Part shown: in pieces, positions 17,874-28,153 of the stretch
Position numbering within the stretch: position 1 is the stretch's first letter
How the letters are laid out: each line of letters starts with the position of its first letter
NCBI RefSeq assembly: GCF_018860765.1
Contig: NZ_JAHKPV010000018.1
Span: 124,489-188,488, forward strand
Direction of reading: 5' to 3'
Length of the DNA: 64,000 bases
Source of the DNA: Marinobacter salexigens
GTDB taxonomy: Bacteria; Pseudomonadota; Gammaproteobacteria; Pseudomonadales; Oleiphilaceae
Notes under the pieces: model-generated
Told to the model about the DNA's origin: nothing
What the model saw: the letters and a program-made list of their open reading frames with translations, nothing else
Databases searched by the model: none
Position numbers and translations under genes: made by a program

Positions 17874-19916
17874 ATGACGCAAGCGAGTTCAAAGCAACAG
17901 CGCGATATTCTGGTTACCAGCGCCCTGCCCTACGCCAATGGCCCCATTCACCTAGGCCATCTGCTGGAATATATCCAGACGGATATCTGGGTGCGCTATC
18001 AGAATATGCGAGGCCAAACTTGCTACTACGTTTGCGCGGATGACGCCCACGGCACAGCGATTATGCTCCGTGCCGAGCGCGAGGGTATTACGCCCGAACG
18101 GCTGATCGACCGAATCCGTGAGGAGCACCAGCAGGATTTCAGCGGGTTTCATATCCGCTTTGACAACTACTACACCACCCATTCGGAAGAGAATCGCTAC
18201 TTCTCCGAATATATTTACCGTCAGCTGCAGAAGAACGGCAACATTGCGACGCGCAAGATTACCCAGTCTTTTGATCCCGAGAAGAACATGTTTCTCGCAG
18301 ATCGGTTTATCAAAGGCACCTGCCCGAAGTGCAAAGCAGTCGACCAGTATGGTGATAACTGCGAGGCCTGCGGTGCAACCTACACGCCTGCTGAGCTGAT
18401 TGATCCGCGCTCTGCGGTATCCGGCGCTACACCCATCGAGAAGGAGTCGGAGCACTATTTCTTCAAGTTGCCGGAGTTTACCGACTTCCTGACCCAATGG
18501 ACCCGCAGTGGGGCTTTGCAACCACAAGTTGCCAATAAGCTCGCTGAGTGGCTGGATGCAGGTTTGCAAGAGTGGGATATAAGCCGTGATGCACCCTATT
18601 TTGGTTTTGAAATCCCGGATGCTCCCGGTAAGTTTTTCTATGTTTGGTTGGATGCACCTATTGGCTATCTCGCCAGCTTCAAAAACTTCTGTAACCGGGA
18701 AGATGTAGATTTCGAGCATTTCTGGAAGGTGGATTCCAAGGCTGAGGTCTATCACTTCATTGGCAAGGACATCATCAACTTCCACGCTTTGTTTTGGCCA
18801 GCGATGCTCCATGACGCTGGTTTCCGCACGCCAACGGCGGTTTGGGCACATGGGTTTGTGACGGTTAATGGCAAAAAAATGTCCAAGTCCCGTGGCACTT
18901 TCATTATGGCTCGCACGTATTTGGACTACCTGAACCCTGAGTATCTGCGCTATTACTTCGCTGCCAAGCTAACCGGCGGTGTGGACGATATGGATCTTAA
19001 TCTGGAGGACTTTGCCGCCAGAGTGAACTCGGATCTAGTGGGCAAGGTGGTCAACATCGCTAGCCGCAGTGCAGGCTTTATTACCAAGCGTTTCGATGGG
19101 AAGCTTGGAAAAGTGACCGAGCACGAAAAGCTGAAGGAGTTCATTGAGGCTGGTGAGGATCTGGAAGCCTTCTACGAGGCCCGGGAGTTTGGCCGTGCCA
19201 TGCGCCGCATCATGGAGTTGGCCGATATCGCCAACCAATACGTAAATGATGAGCAGCCTTGGGTGGTCGCAAAGCAGGAGGGTCAAGATGAAAACTTGCA
19301 AGCTATCTGCACCAACGCCCTCAACATGTTCCACTTGCTAATGACCTATCTTGCGCCGGTATTGCCAGAGACAGCCAAAGCATCCGAGGAGTTCCTGAAT
19401 GCAAAGCTGGACTGGAACAATCGCAGCGAGCGGCTTGAAGACCACAGCATCAGCAAGTTCAAGCCTCTAATGAGCCGGGTGGATATGGCGCAGATCGAGA
19501 AAATGCTGGATGCGTCGAAAGAAGAAATGCCTGCGGCGACCGGCAAACCGGCACAACCCGTCAAATCCGACAATAACGAAGCGATTTCAGACGAGATCGA
19601 ATTCGATGATTTCGCAAAAGTGGATCTCAGGGTCGTCAAAATTGTCAAAGCCGAGCATGTTGAAGGTGCAGATAAGCTTCTTCGTCTAACGCTTGATCTA
19701 GGGCATGGCGAACGCAACGTGTTTGCTGGTATCAAGTCTGCGTATAAACCAGAAGATCTTGAGGGTCGTCTGACTGTGATGGTCGCCAACCTGAAACCCC
19801 GTAAGATGAAGTTCGGTATGTCTGAAGGCATGGTTCTGGCGGCAGGCCCCGGTGGTAAGGATATTTTTATCCTGTCTCCGGATTCGGGTGCGACACCCGG
19901 CATGCGGGTAATGTAA
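17874..19916 (+). CDS. metG: Methionyl-tRNA synthetase
   Basis: Charges tRNA-Met; class I synthetase of 680 residues. Visible are the HIGH-type motif in [13 protein letters not shown], a zinc knuckle [17 protein letters not shown] (about residues 146-162), the KMSKS loop in [12 protein letters not shown], and the anticodon-binding helical domain. It ends in a C-terminal tRNA-binding EMAP/Trbp111-like domain starting near [14 protein letters not shown]. The domain set matches the long dimeric E. coli type. It is followed after 47 bases by rsxA on the same strand with no obvious terminator. Confidence 0.98.
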   Translation: MTQASSKQQRDILVTSALPYANGPIHLGHLLEYIQTDIWVRYQNMRGQTCYYVCADDAHGTAIMLRAEREGITPERLIDRIREEHQQDFSGFHIRFDNYYTTHSEENRYFSEYIYRQLQKNGNIATRKITQSFDPEKNMFLADRFIKGTCPKCKAVDQYGDNCEACGATYTPAELIDPRSAVSGATPIEKESEHYFFKLPEFTDFLTQWTRSGALQPQVANKLAEWLDAGLQEWDISRDAPYFGFEIPDAPGKFFYVWLDAPIGYLASFKNFCNREDVDFEHFWKVDSKAEVYHFIGKDIINFHALFWPAMLHDAGFRTPTAVWAHGFVTVNGKKMSKSRGTFIMARTYLDYLNPEYLRYYFAAKLTGGVDDMDLNLEDFAARVNSDLVGKVVNIASRSAGFITKRFDGKLGKVTEHEKLKEFIEAGEDLEAFYEAREFGRAMRRIMELADIANQYVNDEQPWVVAKQEGQDENLQAICTNALNMFHLLMTYLAPVLPETAKASEEFLNAKLDWNNRSERLEDHSISKFKPLMSRVDMAQIEKMLDASKEEMPAATGKPAQPVKSDNNEAISDEIEFDDFAKVDLRVVKIVKAEHVEGADKLLRLTLDLGHGERNVFAGIKSAYKPEDLEGRLTVMVANLKPRKMKFGMSEGMVLAAGPGGKDIFILSPDSGATPGMRVM

Positions 19917-19963
19917 ACAGAGGTCGCGGCAGCAGGCTCCGATAACGCAATGATGAAGCAACA

Positions 19964-20545
19964 ATGACAGAGTACTTACTGATATTGGTCAGCACCATTC
20001 TGGTGAACAACTTTGTGTTGGTTCAGTTTCTTGGTTTGTGCCCCTTTATGGGGGTTTCAGGCAAGCTGGAAACGGCCATGGGCATGTCTTTGGCCACCAC
20101 GTTTGTGCTAACTCTGTCATCCGTTTGCAGTTATCTTGCTTACACCTACTTGCTTGCTCCTCTGGATTTAGTGTTTCTGAAGACCATCACCTTCATTCTG
20201 GTTATTGCGGTGGTGGTTCAGTTCACTGAAATGGTTGTTCGTAAGACCAGCCCGCTGCTCTATCGCGTACTGGGTATTTTCCTGCCGTTGATTACCACCA
20301 ACTGTGCGGTACTCGGCGTTGCACTTCTTAACCTGAACAAAAATAACAACTTCGTTGAATCAGTGCTCTACGGTTTTGGCGCCGCTGCCGGCTTTTCGCT
20401 GGTACTGGTGCTGTTCGCCGCGATGCGTGAGCGCATTGCCGTGGCCGATGCCCCTACCGCTTTCCGGGGGGCGGCTATCGGTATGGTTACCGCAGGGTTG
20501 ATGTCACTGGCGTTTCTGGGCTTTACCGGCCTAGTCAGCGTTTAA
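19964..20545 (+). CDS. rsxA: Electron transport complex subunit RsxA/RnfA
   Basis: Integral membrane subunit of the Rnf/Rsx NADH:ferredoxin-type oxidoreductase, 193 residues, six hydrophobic helices. The cysteine-containing half-motifs typical of the RnfA/E pair are seen: [11 protein letters not shown] early and [17 protein letters not shown] near the middle, which are thought to hold an iron-sulfur centre shared with RsxE. It is first of six tightly packed genes in the order A-B-C-D-G-E followed by nth, as in E. coli and Pseudomonas. In E. coli the complex keeps SoxR reduced; in other bacteria it pumps ions. Which applies here cannot be told from the sequence. Confidence 0.96.
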   Translation: MTEYLLILVSTILVNNFVLVQFLGLCPFMGVSGKLETAMGMSLATTFVLTLSSVCSYLAYTYLLAPLDLVFLKTITFILVIAVVVQFTEMVVRKTSPLLYRVLGIFLPLITTNCAVLGVALLNLNKNNNFVESVLYGFGAAAGFSLVLVLFAAMRERIAVADAPTAFRGAAIGMVTAGLMSLAFLGFTGLVSV

Positions 20546-20560
20546 CGGAGACGCAGTTTT

Positions 20561-21133
20561 ATGTGGACAGGCATTGTCATCGCCGTTCTGGCCCTGCTTG
20601 GCCTCGCCTTGGTATTTGGTGCCTTGCTGGGCTTTGCGTCAGAGCGATTCAAAGTCGAAGGCAACCCGCTGGTAGACCAGATTGATTCTTTGCTTCCCCA
20701 AACCCAATGCGGCCAGTGCGGGTATCCCGGCTGTCGTCCCTATGCCGAGTCCATTGCCGATGGTGGCGCTATCAACAAATGCCCACCCGGCGGTGAATCC
20801 ACCATTAACGCACTTGCCGATCTTTTAGATGTAGAGCCCCAGCCTCTGGATGCCGAACACGGGGTGGAACAAGCCCGAACAGTTGCCGTAATTCGGGAAG
20901 ATGAATGTATAGGCTGCACGAAGTGCATTCAGGCCTGCCCGGTGGATGCCATTCTCGGTGCCGCCAAACACATGCACACGGTTATCGAAAGTGAATGCAC
21001 TGGCTGTGATTTATGCGTGGAGCCTTGCCCCGTTGACTGTATTGATATGATCACCATTGAGCCGGATATCCGCGGATGGACTTGGTCGCAGCCTCAAATA
21101 ATCGCCACAGACAATCAGGAGGCGAACTCCTGA
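20561..21133 (+). CDS. rsxB: Electron transport complex subunit RsxB/RnfB
   Basis: Iron-sulfur subunit of the Rsx/Rnf complex, 190 residues. An N-terminal membrane anchor (residues about 4-26) is followed by a 4Fe-4S motif in [19 protein letters not shown], then two ferredoxin-type clusters in [16 protein letters not shown] and [16 protein letters not shown]. It passes electrons between RsxC and the membrane subunits. The stop overlaps the rsxC ATG by one base (TGATG). Confidence 0.96.
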   Translation: MWTGIVIAVLALLGLALVFGALLGFASERFKVEGNPLVDQIDSLLPQTQCGQCGYPGCRPYAESIADGGAINKCPPGGESTINALADLLDVEPQPLDAEHGVEQARTVAVIREDECIGCTKCIQACPVDAILGAAKHMHTVIESECTGCDLCVEPCPVDCIDMITIEPDIRGWTWSQPQIIATDNQEANS

Positions 21134-22977
21134 TGTCCTCCACCATCAAGCTTTGGGACTTTAACGGTGGTATTCACCCCGCAGAAAACAAAGAGCTTTC
21201 GACCAGTCGGCCCATTCAATCCGCAGGCGTTCCCGCGCAACTTGTGCTGCCATTGCAACAGCATATCGGTGCGCCTACGGAGCCAACAGTTGCCGTTGGC
21301 GACGTTGTACTGAAAGGCCAAAAAATTGCTGACGTCAGCCACGGTATGGGTGTTCCTGTGCATGCTCCAACATCTGGCGTAATCGAAAGCATAGGCGACT
21401 ACCCAGTACCCCACCCGTCCGGCATGGCCGACAGGTGCATTGTTTTAAAGCCCGATGGCAAAGATGAATGGTGCGAACGTTATCCTATTGCCGACTATCG
21501 CAGCCTCGAGCGGGATGAGGCTCTTGCCATCATTCATTCAGCGGGTATTTCGGGCATGGGCGGCGCTGGATTCCCAACGGATATAAAGCTGAGACCGCCC
21601 AGAGACCGCAAAGTGGACACGCTGATTCTCAATGGCGCCGAGTGCGAGCCCTATATTACCGCTGATGATATGACCATGCGTGAGCGGGCCAATGATGTTG
21701 TTGCGGGCTTGAAGGTGATGGCTTGGATCCTGCGCCCTGAGCGGTGTGTAATCGGCATTGAAGACAACAAACCGGAAGCTGCAGCGGCACTGCGTGAAGC
21801 AACTCAAGGTACACAAGTTGAACTAGCCGTTATCCCGACAAAATACCCTTCCGGCGGAGAAAAACAGCTCATCCAGATTCTCACCGGCATGGAAGTACCC
21901 AGCGGAGGTATTCCGGCAGACATTGGCGTCATGTGCCAGAACGTGGGCACCGCCGTTGCTGTGGCCAAGGCTATTTTTGAAGGCTCACCGCTTATCAGTC
22001 GAGTTGTAACGGTAACGGGGGAAGCCGTCATAAATCCGGGCAATTTTGAGGTTTTATTGGGCACGCCTTTGAATTACCTGCTGTATCAGGCAGGCCTGCA
22101 ACAGGATCGCGTCAGCCGCCTGATTCTTGGCGGACCTATGATGGGCTATACCCTAACCACAACAGCGGTTCCGGTTATCAAAACCACTAACTGCATCATC
22201 GCAGCGGTTGCCTCCGAGTTGCCTGCACCTCCGCCGGAGCAAGCCTGCATCCGCTGTGGTCAGTGTGCAGAAGTTTGCCCCATGGAACTGCTGCCCCAGC
22301 AACTGTTCTGGCACGCCAAGGCAACCGAGTTTGAGAAAGCCGAACATCTAAACCTCTTCGACTGCATCGAATGTGGCGCCTGCTCTTATGTTTGCCCCAG
22401 CTCCATTCCGCTCGTGCAGTATTACCGTTACGCCAAAGGCGAGATACGTGTGCAGCGGGCGGAGCAACTCAAGGCAGACCGTGCACGTGAGCGCTTTGAA
22501 GCGCGTCAGCAAAGGCTTGAGCGCGAGCAACAAGAGAAAGAGCTACGCCGAAAAGAGCGCGCCAAGGCCGCGGCCGAAGCTCAGGCCAACAAAAAGGCGG
22601 AGGCTGAAAGAGCCGACGCCAACGGAGAAGCTGCGGACGAGCGAGCCGCAAAATCCGCTTTGGTGGAGCAGGCATTGGCACGGAAAAGAGCCAGCACCGA
22701 AGCCAATAACGCGAAGGTAGCCGCACCCACTGAGCCAGCTCAGAAAAAACCCGATATCGATATAAAGGCATTGGAAAAGCAGTTTGCCCAGGCACAGTCC
22801 AAACTGGAAACCATGCAGGCCATGCTTGAAGACGCAAAGGCGCAGCAAGCCGACAACGTGGACAAACTGGAACGTGCTGTCACCAAGAATCATGACCGGG
22901 TAAAGCGGGCAGAAGAGGCTTTAGCAGACGCACGCAAAATACAGGCGACTCCGCCCGAATCCCAATCTACCGAATAA
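21133..22977 (+). CDS. rsxC: Electron transport complex subunit RsxC/RnfC
   Basis: NADH- and FMN-binding peripheral subunit, 614 residues. The ATG at 21133 follows AGGAGG and overlaps the rsxB stop; the longer frame starting at 21076 is not needed. Order of domains: barrel-sandwich N terminus (LWDFNGGIHPAENKELS), a flavoprotein-like domain with AGISGMGGAGFPTDIKL and LNGAECEPYITADD, an SLBB domain, and two 4Fe-4S motifs CIRCGQCAEVCPME and CIECGACSYVCPSS. The last 170 residues or so are a charged Ala/Lys/Glu/Arg-rich coiled-coil region ending the protein. Such extensions vary greatly in length among RsxC proteins and are not needed for the cofactors. Confidence 0.96.
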   Translation: MSSTIKLWDFNGGIHPAENKELSTSRPIQSAGVPAQLVLPLQQHIGAPTEPTVAVGDVVLKGQKIADVSHGMGVPVHAPTSGVIESIGDYPVPHPSGMADRCIVLKPDGKDEWCERYPIADYRSLERDEALAIIHSAGISGMGGAGFPTDIKLRPPRDRKVDTLILNGAECEPYITADDMTMRERANDVVAGLKVMAWILRPERCVIGIEDNKPEAAAALREATQGTQVELAVIPTKYPSGGEKQLIQILTGMEVPSGGIPADIGVMCQNVGTAVAVAKAIFEGSPLISRVVTVTGEAVINPGNFEVLLGTPLNYLLYQAGLQQDRVSRLILGGPMMGYTLTTTAVPVIKTTNCIIAAVASELPAPPPEQACIRCGQCAEVCPMELLPQQLFWHAKATEFEKAEHLNLFDCIECGACSYVCPSSIPLVQYYRYAKGEIRVQRAEQLKADRARERFEARQQRLEREQQEKELRRKERAKAAAEAQANKKAEAERADANGEAADERAAKSALVEQALARKRASTEANNAKVAAPTEPAQKKPDIDIKALEKQFAQAQSKLETMQAMLEDAKAQQADNVDKLERAVTKNHDRVKRAEEALADARKIQATPPESQSTE

Positions 22978-22998
22978 CCCGAATCAGGCTCGATCTTC

Positions 22999-24051
22999 AT
23001 GGCGTTTGTTCAACAGTCTTCACCCCATGCCCACAGTGCGCGCCCAACATCGAAGGTGATGCTTTGGGTCATACTTGCAGCCCTACCCGGCTTACTTGCG
23101 CAGACTCTATTTTTTGGTTGGGGCAACATCATAAACGTTGTCTGGTGTATCGCCATTGCCTTGGCTTCAGAAGCCGCCATCCTCAAGCTACGCAACAAGC
23201 CAGTTGCATTTATTCTCAAGGACAATACTGCCGCTGTTACCGGTCTTTTGTTGGGTCTTTCCCTACCTCAGTTTGCGCCATGGTGGGTATCCGGGGTCGC
23301 GGTTACTTCCGCCATAGTGATCGCTAAACAACTTTATGGCGGCCTCGGCTCGAATCCGTTCAACCCTGCGATGGTAGGCTATGCGCTGGTGCTTATTTCA
23401 TTCCCGGTTGCCATGACCACAAACTGGGCAGAGCCTGCACTACTCTGGGACAAGGCACCCAGTTTTGCAGAAACGCTTTCGGTAATCGCCTCGGCAAAAC
23501 AAACAGCGATTGATGGCTGGACCATGGCCACACCGCTGGACGAATACAAACATAAGATTGCAACCCATACTGCAGATGAAGTTCTTGCCCACCCAACATT
23601 CGGGGAGGGCTTTGCCAAAGGCTGGGAGTGGGTCAACGCAGCTTTTCTAGTTGGCGGGCTTGTACTGATAGGCCTAAAAATCATCTCTTGGCATATTCCT
23701 GTCGCTTTTTTAGTTGCATTGGTCGTCATGAGTCTGGCGTTTGGTAGCAATGAGGACCTATACGCGCCTCTGTCACTGCACCTGCTGGCTGGCGGCACTA
23801 TGCTAGGCGCATTTTTTATCGCCACCGACCCAGTCTCTGCTGCCACCAGCCATCAGGGAAAGTTGATTTATGGAGCGGGTATCGGCGTACTTATCTACCT
23901 AATCCGAATCTGGGGCAACTACCCCGATGCTGTGGCGTTTAGTGTTCTGTTAATGAACTTTGCTGTGCCCTTTATCGATCATTACACGCCACCAAGAACC
24001 TATGGCCATCATAAGGCCCGTCGCGGGCTGCCCGGCGGAGGCAGGAACTGA
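22999..24051 (+). CDS. rsxD: Electron transport complex subunit RsxD/RnfD
   Basis: Membrane subunit of 350 residues with about ten hydrophobic helices, homologous to Nqr[19 protein letters not shown] is a conserved family segment. The threonine in TMATPLDEY near residue 178 lies where the family carries its covalently attached FMN, and DPVSAATS is a conserved loop near the C terminus. It lies 21 bases after rsxC. Confidence 0.95.
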   Translation: MAFVQQSSPHAHSARPTSKVMLWVILAALPGLLAQTLFFGWGNIINVVWCIAIALASEAAILKLRNKPVAFILKDNTAAVTGLLLGLSLPQFAPWWVSGVAVTSAIVIAKQLYGGLGSNPFNPAMVGYALVLISFPVAMTTNWAEPALLWDKAPSFAETLSVIASAKQTAIDGWTMATPLDEYKHKIATHTADEVLAHPTFGEGFAKGWEWVNAAFLVGGLVLIGLKIISWHIPVAFLVALVVMSLAFGSNEDLYAPLSLHLLAGGTMLGAFFIATDPVSAATSHQGKLIYGAGIGVLIYLIRIWGNYPDAVAFSVLLMNFAVPFIDHYTPPRTYGHHKARRGLPGGGRN

Positions 24052-24053
24052 CC

Positions 24054-24755
24054 ATGACAACCATGACTCAATCCATTCGCCGCAGCGCTATCGGTCTTGG
24101 CATATTTGCAGTTATTACCGGCGGCACCATTGCGTTTACTCAGGCGCTCACCAACGAACGCATCAAGGAGCAGGCTGCTAGAGCAGAAGCCAAAGCCTTG
24201 TTTGAAATTATCCCTGAGAGCGATCACAACAACGATCTACTAAGAGACACTTTGATTCTCCCAGCCAGTGACCGGCTAGCAACTGATGGGCCGATCACCG
24301 TGTGGGTTGCACGTCAGGACGACGAGCCGGTTGGGATGATCATGCCTGCCACCGCGCCAGACGGCTATTCAGGCACCATCAAACTACTTGTAGGCATTGA
24401 TCTCGAAGGCACTGTTCTGGGCGTGCGAGTGATTGAGCACAAAGAAACCCCGGGGTTGGGCGACCGGATTGAAACCCGAAAATCCGATTGGGTAAAAGGA
24501 TTTGAAGGACGCTCATTGGGTAATCCAGCACCCAAAGAATGGAATGTTAAAAAGAACGGCGGCGTTTTCGACCAGTTCACCGGTGCTACCATTACTCCCA
24601 GAGCCGTGGTGAAAGCGGTACAAACATCACTGGTGTATTTCCGACAGAACCAACAGGCTATTCGGGCCCAACTGAATAGCGCCCCGTCAGGGCAACGCTC
24701 TGTGGTTACCCCCGGAGATTTGACCGATGAATCACTGAATGTGGAGCAACCCTAA
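24054..24755 (+). CDS. rsxG: Electron transport complex subunit RsxG/RnfG
   Basis: FMN-carrying subunit of 233 residues: one N-terminal membrane helix (about residues 10-30) and a periplasmic FMN-binding domain. The covalent FMN attachment sequence is TGAT in [27 protein letters not shown] is another family landmark. The start follows the rsxD stop after two bases, with AGGAAC as ribosome site. Confidence 0.95.
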   Translation: MTTMTQSIRRSAIGLGIFAVITGGTIAFTQALTNERIKEQAARAEAKALFEIIPESDHNNDLLRDTLILPASDRLATDGPITVWVARQDDEPVGMIMPATAPDGYSGTIKLLVGIDLEGTVLGVRVIEHKETPGLGDRIETRKSDWVKGFEGRSLGNPAPKEWNVKKNGGVFDQFTGATITPRAVVKAVQTSLVYFRQNQQAIRAQLNSAPSGQRSVVTPGDLTDESLNVEQP

Positions 24756-24757
24756 CA

Positions 24758-25471
24758 ATGGCAACCAAGACCTCCAGTGAAATCGTTCGCGACGGGCTCT
24801 GGGACAACAACCCTGCTCTGGTGCAGGTATTAGGACTTTGCCCTCTTCTTGCGGTCACGAGCACCGTGGTAAACGCGATTGGCCTTGGGCTGGCAACCCT
24901 GATGGTGCTCATGGGTTCAAACCTCGCTGTTTCGCTGATTCGAAATTTTGTTAGCGAATCCGTGCGCTTACCTGCATTCGTGATGATCATCGCTTCCTTC
25001 GTCACCTGTGCAGAATTACTGATGCAGGCCTATACTTACGAGTTGTACCAGATTCTCGGCATATTTATCCCTCTCATTGTCACAAACTGTGCCATTCTTG
25101 GCCGTGCCGATGCCTTTGCCTCCCGCAATGCCCCAGGCCCTGCACTGCTTGACGGCGCCATGATGGGCGCTGGTTTTCTTGCGGTACTTATCATCTTAGG
25201 TGGCATGCGAGAACTGATCGGCCAGGGCACGCTGTTCGTTGATATGCACCTGCTGCTCGGCCCCATAGCTGCAGATTGGGTCATAAAGCCATTTGCCAAG
25301 TATCCAGATATGCTGTTCATGGTATTGCCACCCGGCGCTTTTGTGGGCCTCGGTTTGCTAATAGCGTTAAAAAACGGCATTGACCGCCACCTAAAAGAGC
25401 GCCAAAAAGCGGCTCAGCCCGCAGCAACGCCCGGTAGCAAGCGTGTGCGTGTTACCGGAAATGTTTCCTGA
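24758..25471 (+). CDS. rsxE: Electron transport complex subunit RsxE/RnfE
   Basis: Integral membrane subunit of 237 residues, paralogue and partner of RsxA. The corresponding cysteine motifs are [12 protein letters not shown] and [19 protein letters not shown]. About six helices are followed by a short basic C-terminal tail of some 25 residues ([11 protein letters not shown]...). It starts two bases after the rsxG stop. Confidence 0.95.
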   Translation: MATKTSSEIVRDGLWDNNPALVQVLGLCPLLAVTSTVVNAIGLGLATLMVLMGSNLAVSLIRNFVSESVRLPAFVMIIASFVTCAELLMQAYTYELYQILGIFIPLIVTNCAILGRADAFASRNAPGPALLDGAMMGAGFLAVLIILGGMRELIGQGTLFVDMHLLLGPIAADWVIKPFAKYPDMLFMVLPPGAFVGLGLLIALKNGIDRHLKERQKAAQPAATPGSKRVRVTGNVS

Positions 25472-25499
25472 TCTGCGGCCGGAGTGGTAACGAAACCCC

Positions 25500-26138
25500 A
25501 TGAATAAAGCCAAACGTATTGAAATTTTTTCTCGGTTGCGGGAAGCCAACCCGCATCCGACAACAGAATTGAATTACAGCACCCCTTTTGAACTGCTAAT
25601 TGCCGTTATTCTCTCTGCCCAAGCAACCGATGTTGGCGTTAACAAAGCGACAGACAAACTTTACCCGGTAGCCAATACCCCAGAAGCTATACTGGCACTG
25701 GGCGTAGATGGGCTGAAGCGATACATAAAGACCATTGGGCTGTTTAACAGCAAAGCGGAAAACGTTATCAAAACCTGCCGCATACTGATCGAAAAGCATG
25801 ATAGCGTTGTGCCTGATAACCGTGAAGATCTAGAAGCTTTGCCCGGTGTTGGCCGAAAAACCGCAAACGTAGTGCTAAATACCGCTTTTGGGCAACCCGC
25901 CATGGCAGTAGACACCCATATTTTCCGGGTATCCAATCGTACGGGTATCGCACCGGGTAAAAACGTACTGGAGGTAGAAAAACGCTTGATGCGGCTGGTA
26001 CCCAAGGAATTTCTAATGGATGCCCATCATTGGCTGATACTGCATGGACGTTATACCTGCGTGGCACGAAAGCCGAGATGCGGCGCCTGCATAATTGAAG
26101 ACCTTTGCGAGTTCAAGGAAAAAAACGACTACCTGTAA
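25500..26138 (+). CDS. nth: Endonuclease III
   Basis: DNA glycosylase/AP lyase that removes oxidised pyrimidines, 212 residues. The helix-hairpin-helix LPGVGRKTANVVLN carries the catalytic lysine, AVDTHIFRVSNRTG the catalytic aspartate, and CVARKPRCGACIIEDLC is the C-x6-C-x2-C-x5-C loop of the 4Fe-4S cluster. nth ends the rsx operon, as in E. coli. A strong bidirectional terminator follows. Confidence 0.98.
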   Translation: MNKAKRIEIFSRLREANPHPTTELNYSTPFELLIAVILSAQATDVGVNKATDKLYPVANTPEAILALGVDGLKRYIKTIGLFNSKAENVIKTCRILIEKHDSVVPDNREDLEALPGVGRKTANVVLNTAFGQPAMAVDTHIFRVSNRTGIAPGKNVLEVEKRLMRLVPKEFLMDAHHWLILHGRYTCVARKPRCGACIIEDLCEFKEKNDYL

Positions 26139-26156
26139 ACGACCGGATTACGTATT

Positions 26157-26182
26157 AAAAAGCCGGCTTCTGCCGGCTCTTT
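26157..26182. terminator. Bidirectional terminator between nth and the convergent gene
   Basis: AGCCGGC (26161-26167), loop TTCT, GCCGGCT (26172-26178). The stem is flanked by AAAA on the left and TTT on the right, so it can act for nth on the plus strand and for the chalcone-isomerase-like gene on the minus strand. Confidence 0.85.
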
Positions 26183-26205
26183 AATAAAGTACTGGCGCCG
26201 CTCTA

Positions 26206-26778
26206 CTACTGACCCAGCATCTCTTCTTTCAGACTCTTCTGCGCAGGATCGTCAGAAAGCCAAATGCCAAACAAGGCTTTTTTGAAGGCTAGATCACCCA
26301 CAGTGTCCTTTTGTTCACCGTTTTTCAGAACTTTTACGCCTTCTTTTGGCACGTAAACAAGATCAAATACGTCGCCTTCTTTGATTTCTTCTTTGAACAC
26401 CGCCATAAACTGGTCGACTTCTGCTTTAACCGAAGACATATCACCATCGGTTGAGGCTTCAAACCCTTCCATAGTCGCTTCCGTCATACGATCACTGGTG
26501 ATCATCCCAGATGTAATATGCAGCGTGATTGCCTGAGGCTCATCAGCTTCAACTACGGCACTGCCATCTTTCTGCATCTGAGACACATAAAGGCTACCAA
26601 CATACAGATCCATGAAAAACTTGGAGCGTGTACCAGCGCCATTCAATTGAAGCTCGGTGCTGCCAGCAGTATAGGTATCCGGGACGTCGACACCGCCAAC
26701 CGTTAGCGCCGAAGCAGGAGCTGAGAGTGTGGCTGCAAGCATCAGGGATGCAAAGCTCGTCAAAAACGCCTTCTTCAT
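26206..26778 (-). CDS. Chalcone-isomerase-like exported protein
   Basis: Periplasmic protein of 190 residues with a clear signal peptide (MKKAFLTSFASLMLAATLS, cleavage after ASA). The mature part fits the bacterial chalcone isomerase-like family: LTVGGVDVPDTYTAGSTELQ, GAGTRSKFFMDLYVGSLYV, and a C-terminal FKKALFGIWLSDDPAQKSLK. These proteins share the fold of plant chalcone isomerase but no flavonoid role is known; fatty-acid binding is the usual suggestion. The ATG at 26776-26778 has GGAAAGGA just upstream; the ATG seven codons earlier does not. Confidence 0.85.
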   Translation of the reverse strand: MKKAFLTSFASLMLAATLSAPASALTVGGVDVPDTYTAGSTELQLNGAGTRSKFFMDLYVGSLYVSQMQKDGSAVVEADEPQAITLHITSGMITSDRMTEATMEGFEASTDGDMSSVKAEVDQFMAVFKEEIKEGDVFDLVYVPKEGVKVLKNGEQKDTVGDLAFKKALFGIWLSDDPAQKSLKEEMLGQ

Positions 26779-26944
26779 AGTCCTTTCCTTTTCAGTCATT
26801 ATTATGAGAGTTCATTCGTCGCCGGGTACAGATCCTTAGCTCCCGACTTACCTATTCTAACAATGTCTTATTAGGACAAAGCGCCGTCTGGTTCTCATTT
26901 GCCGGGATACTTTTTCAGAGTTGTTTGTTCCGAACACCCAAAAC

Positions 26945-26975
26945 AAAAAACGCCAGCCATGAGACATGGCTAGCG
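26945..26975 (-). terminator. rpoS terminator
   Basis: On the minus strand CGCTAGCCAT, loop GTCTC, ATGGCTGGCG (26975-26951) forms a 10-bp stem with one G-T pair, followed directly by TTTTTT (26950-26945). Classic Rho-independent terminator 23 bases after the rpoS stop codon. Confidence 0.92.
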
Positions 26976-26998
26976 CTTTGAGCGAAGGAAGGGAAACG

Positions 26999-27997
26999 TT
27001 ATTTGAACAATAGGTTTCCAGTCAGACCTTCTTTTTCCAGAATTTCACGTAAGCGCCGCAGCGCCTCCACCTGAATTTGGCGAACCCGCTCACGAGTTAG
27101 GCCAATTTCCTGTCCAACTTCTTCTAAGGTGCTGACCGGGTATCCCCGAAGCCCAAACCGTCGGGATAAAACTTCCTGCTGCTTTTCACTGAGTTGATCT
27201 ATCCACTTGCCGATACAGGCGCTCATATTGTTGTCCTGCAACAGATCAGCAGGATCAGACGCCCCCTCATCGGCAACCGTGTCTAGTAGGGATTTTTCAC
27301 CACCAGCGCCGATAGGCGTATCCATGGAAGCGACGCGCTCATTCAAACCCAGCATTCGCTTAACGTCGTTAACCGGCTTGTCCACCATCTTGGCGATTTC
27401 TTCCGCCGAAGGTTCATGGTCAAGCTTCTGCGTTAGCTCACGAGCCGCTCGCAAATAAAGATTCAGCTCCTTAACAACATGAATAGGCAACCGAATGGTG
27501 CGGGTCTGATTCATAATGGCCCGCTCGATTGTCTGGCGAATCCACCATGTTGCATAGGTTGAGAAACGAAAGCCTCGCTCCGGGTCAAACTTTTCAACCG
27601 CACGAATCAACCCAAGATTACCCTCTTCAATCAAATCCAACAGGGTAAGACCACGATTCACATAGCGGCGAGCAATTTTTACCACTAGCCGCAGGTTACT
27701 CTCAATCATTCGCTTACGGCCAGATTCCTCTCCTTTGCGCGCAAGGCGTGCAAAATAAACCTCTTCTTCCGGGGTTAGCAGTGGTGAAAAACCGATTTCA
27801 TTAAGGTAAAGCTGAGTGGCGTCCAGCTGTTTAGCATTTGCACTGCTGTAATAGCGTGTTCTGGCGGATAGCTCTCCATCGACTTCGGCAGCCTCTGGGG
27901 CAACTTTGTCGGTTTTTTCTTCTGCGAGCAGCTGATCCTCGGGCTCATCAACATCCGCTACGCGATCGATAATGATATCTTCCTGTTCTGCTGACAT
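26999..27997 (-). CDS. rpoS: RNA polymerase sigma factor RpoS
   Basis: Stationary-phase/general stress sigma factor, 332 residues, typical length. Region 1.2 ([20 protein letters not shown]), region 2 with [18 protein letters not shown] and [20 protein letters not shown] (core binding and -10 recognition), region 3, and region 4 with [19 protein letters not shown] as the -35 helix-turn-helix. The linkage to nlpD upstream separates it from rpoD. A 151-base leader follows nlpD and contains an inverted repeat. Confidence 0.98.
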   Translation of the reverse strand: MSAEQEDIIIDRVADVDEPEDQLLAEEKTDKVAPEAAEVDGELSARTRYYSSANAKQLDATQLYLNEIGFSPLLTPEEEVYFARLARKGEESGRKRMIESNLRLVVKIARRYVNRGLTLLDLIEEGNLGLIRAVEKFDPERGFRFSTYATWWIRQTIERAIMNQTRTIRLPIHVVKELNLYLRAARELTQKLDHEPSAEEIAKMVDKPVNDVKRMLGLNERVASMDTPIGAGGEKSLLDTVADEGASDPADLLQDNNMSACIGKWIDQLSEKQQEVLSRRFGLRGYPVSTLEEVGQEIGLTRERVRQIQVEALRRLREILEKEGLTGNLLFK

Positions 27998-28092
27998 ATC
28001 TTTGCACCGCCTTTCAATAATCCTGGATTTTGCCCGATACTTTTATTGTTGCGGGCATTGGTTATTTCACTTTTTTCAGGACGTCTTCAATG

Positions 28093-28153
28093 GCTAGCTT
28101 AAACACCTTTGCCACCATTTTTTCTTATTTGTAGTGCCGTGGTTTTAGCTAGC
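28093..28153 (-). promoter_or_regulatory. Inverted repeat in the nlpD-rpoS junction
   Basis: GCTAGCTTAAAC (28093-28104) pairs with GTTTTAGCTAGC (28142-28153) at 11 of 12 positions, with a 37-base loop. The right-hand arm includes the nlpD stop codon. In a transcript reading from nlpD into rpoS this would fold about 95 bases before the rpoS start. A second small stem, TGCCCG/CGGGCA (28031-28057), lies closer to rpoS. A regulatory role is inferred. Confidence 0.45.
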
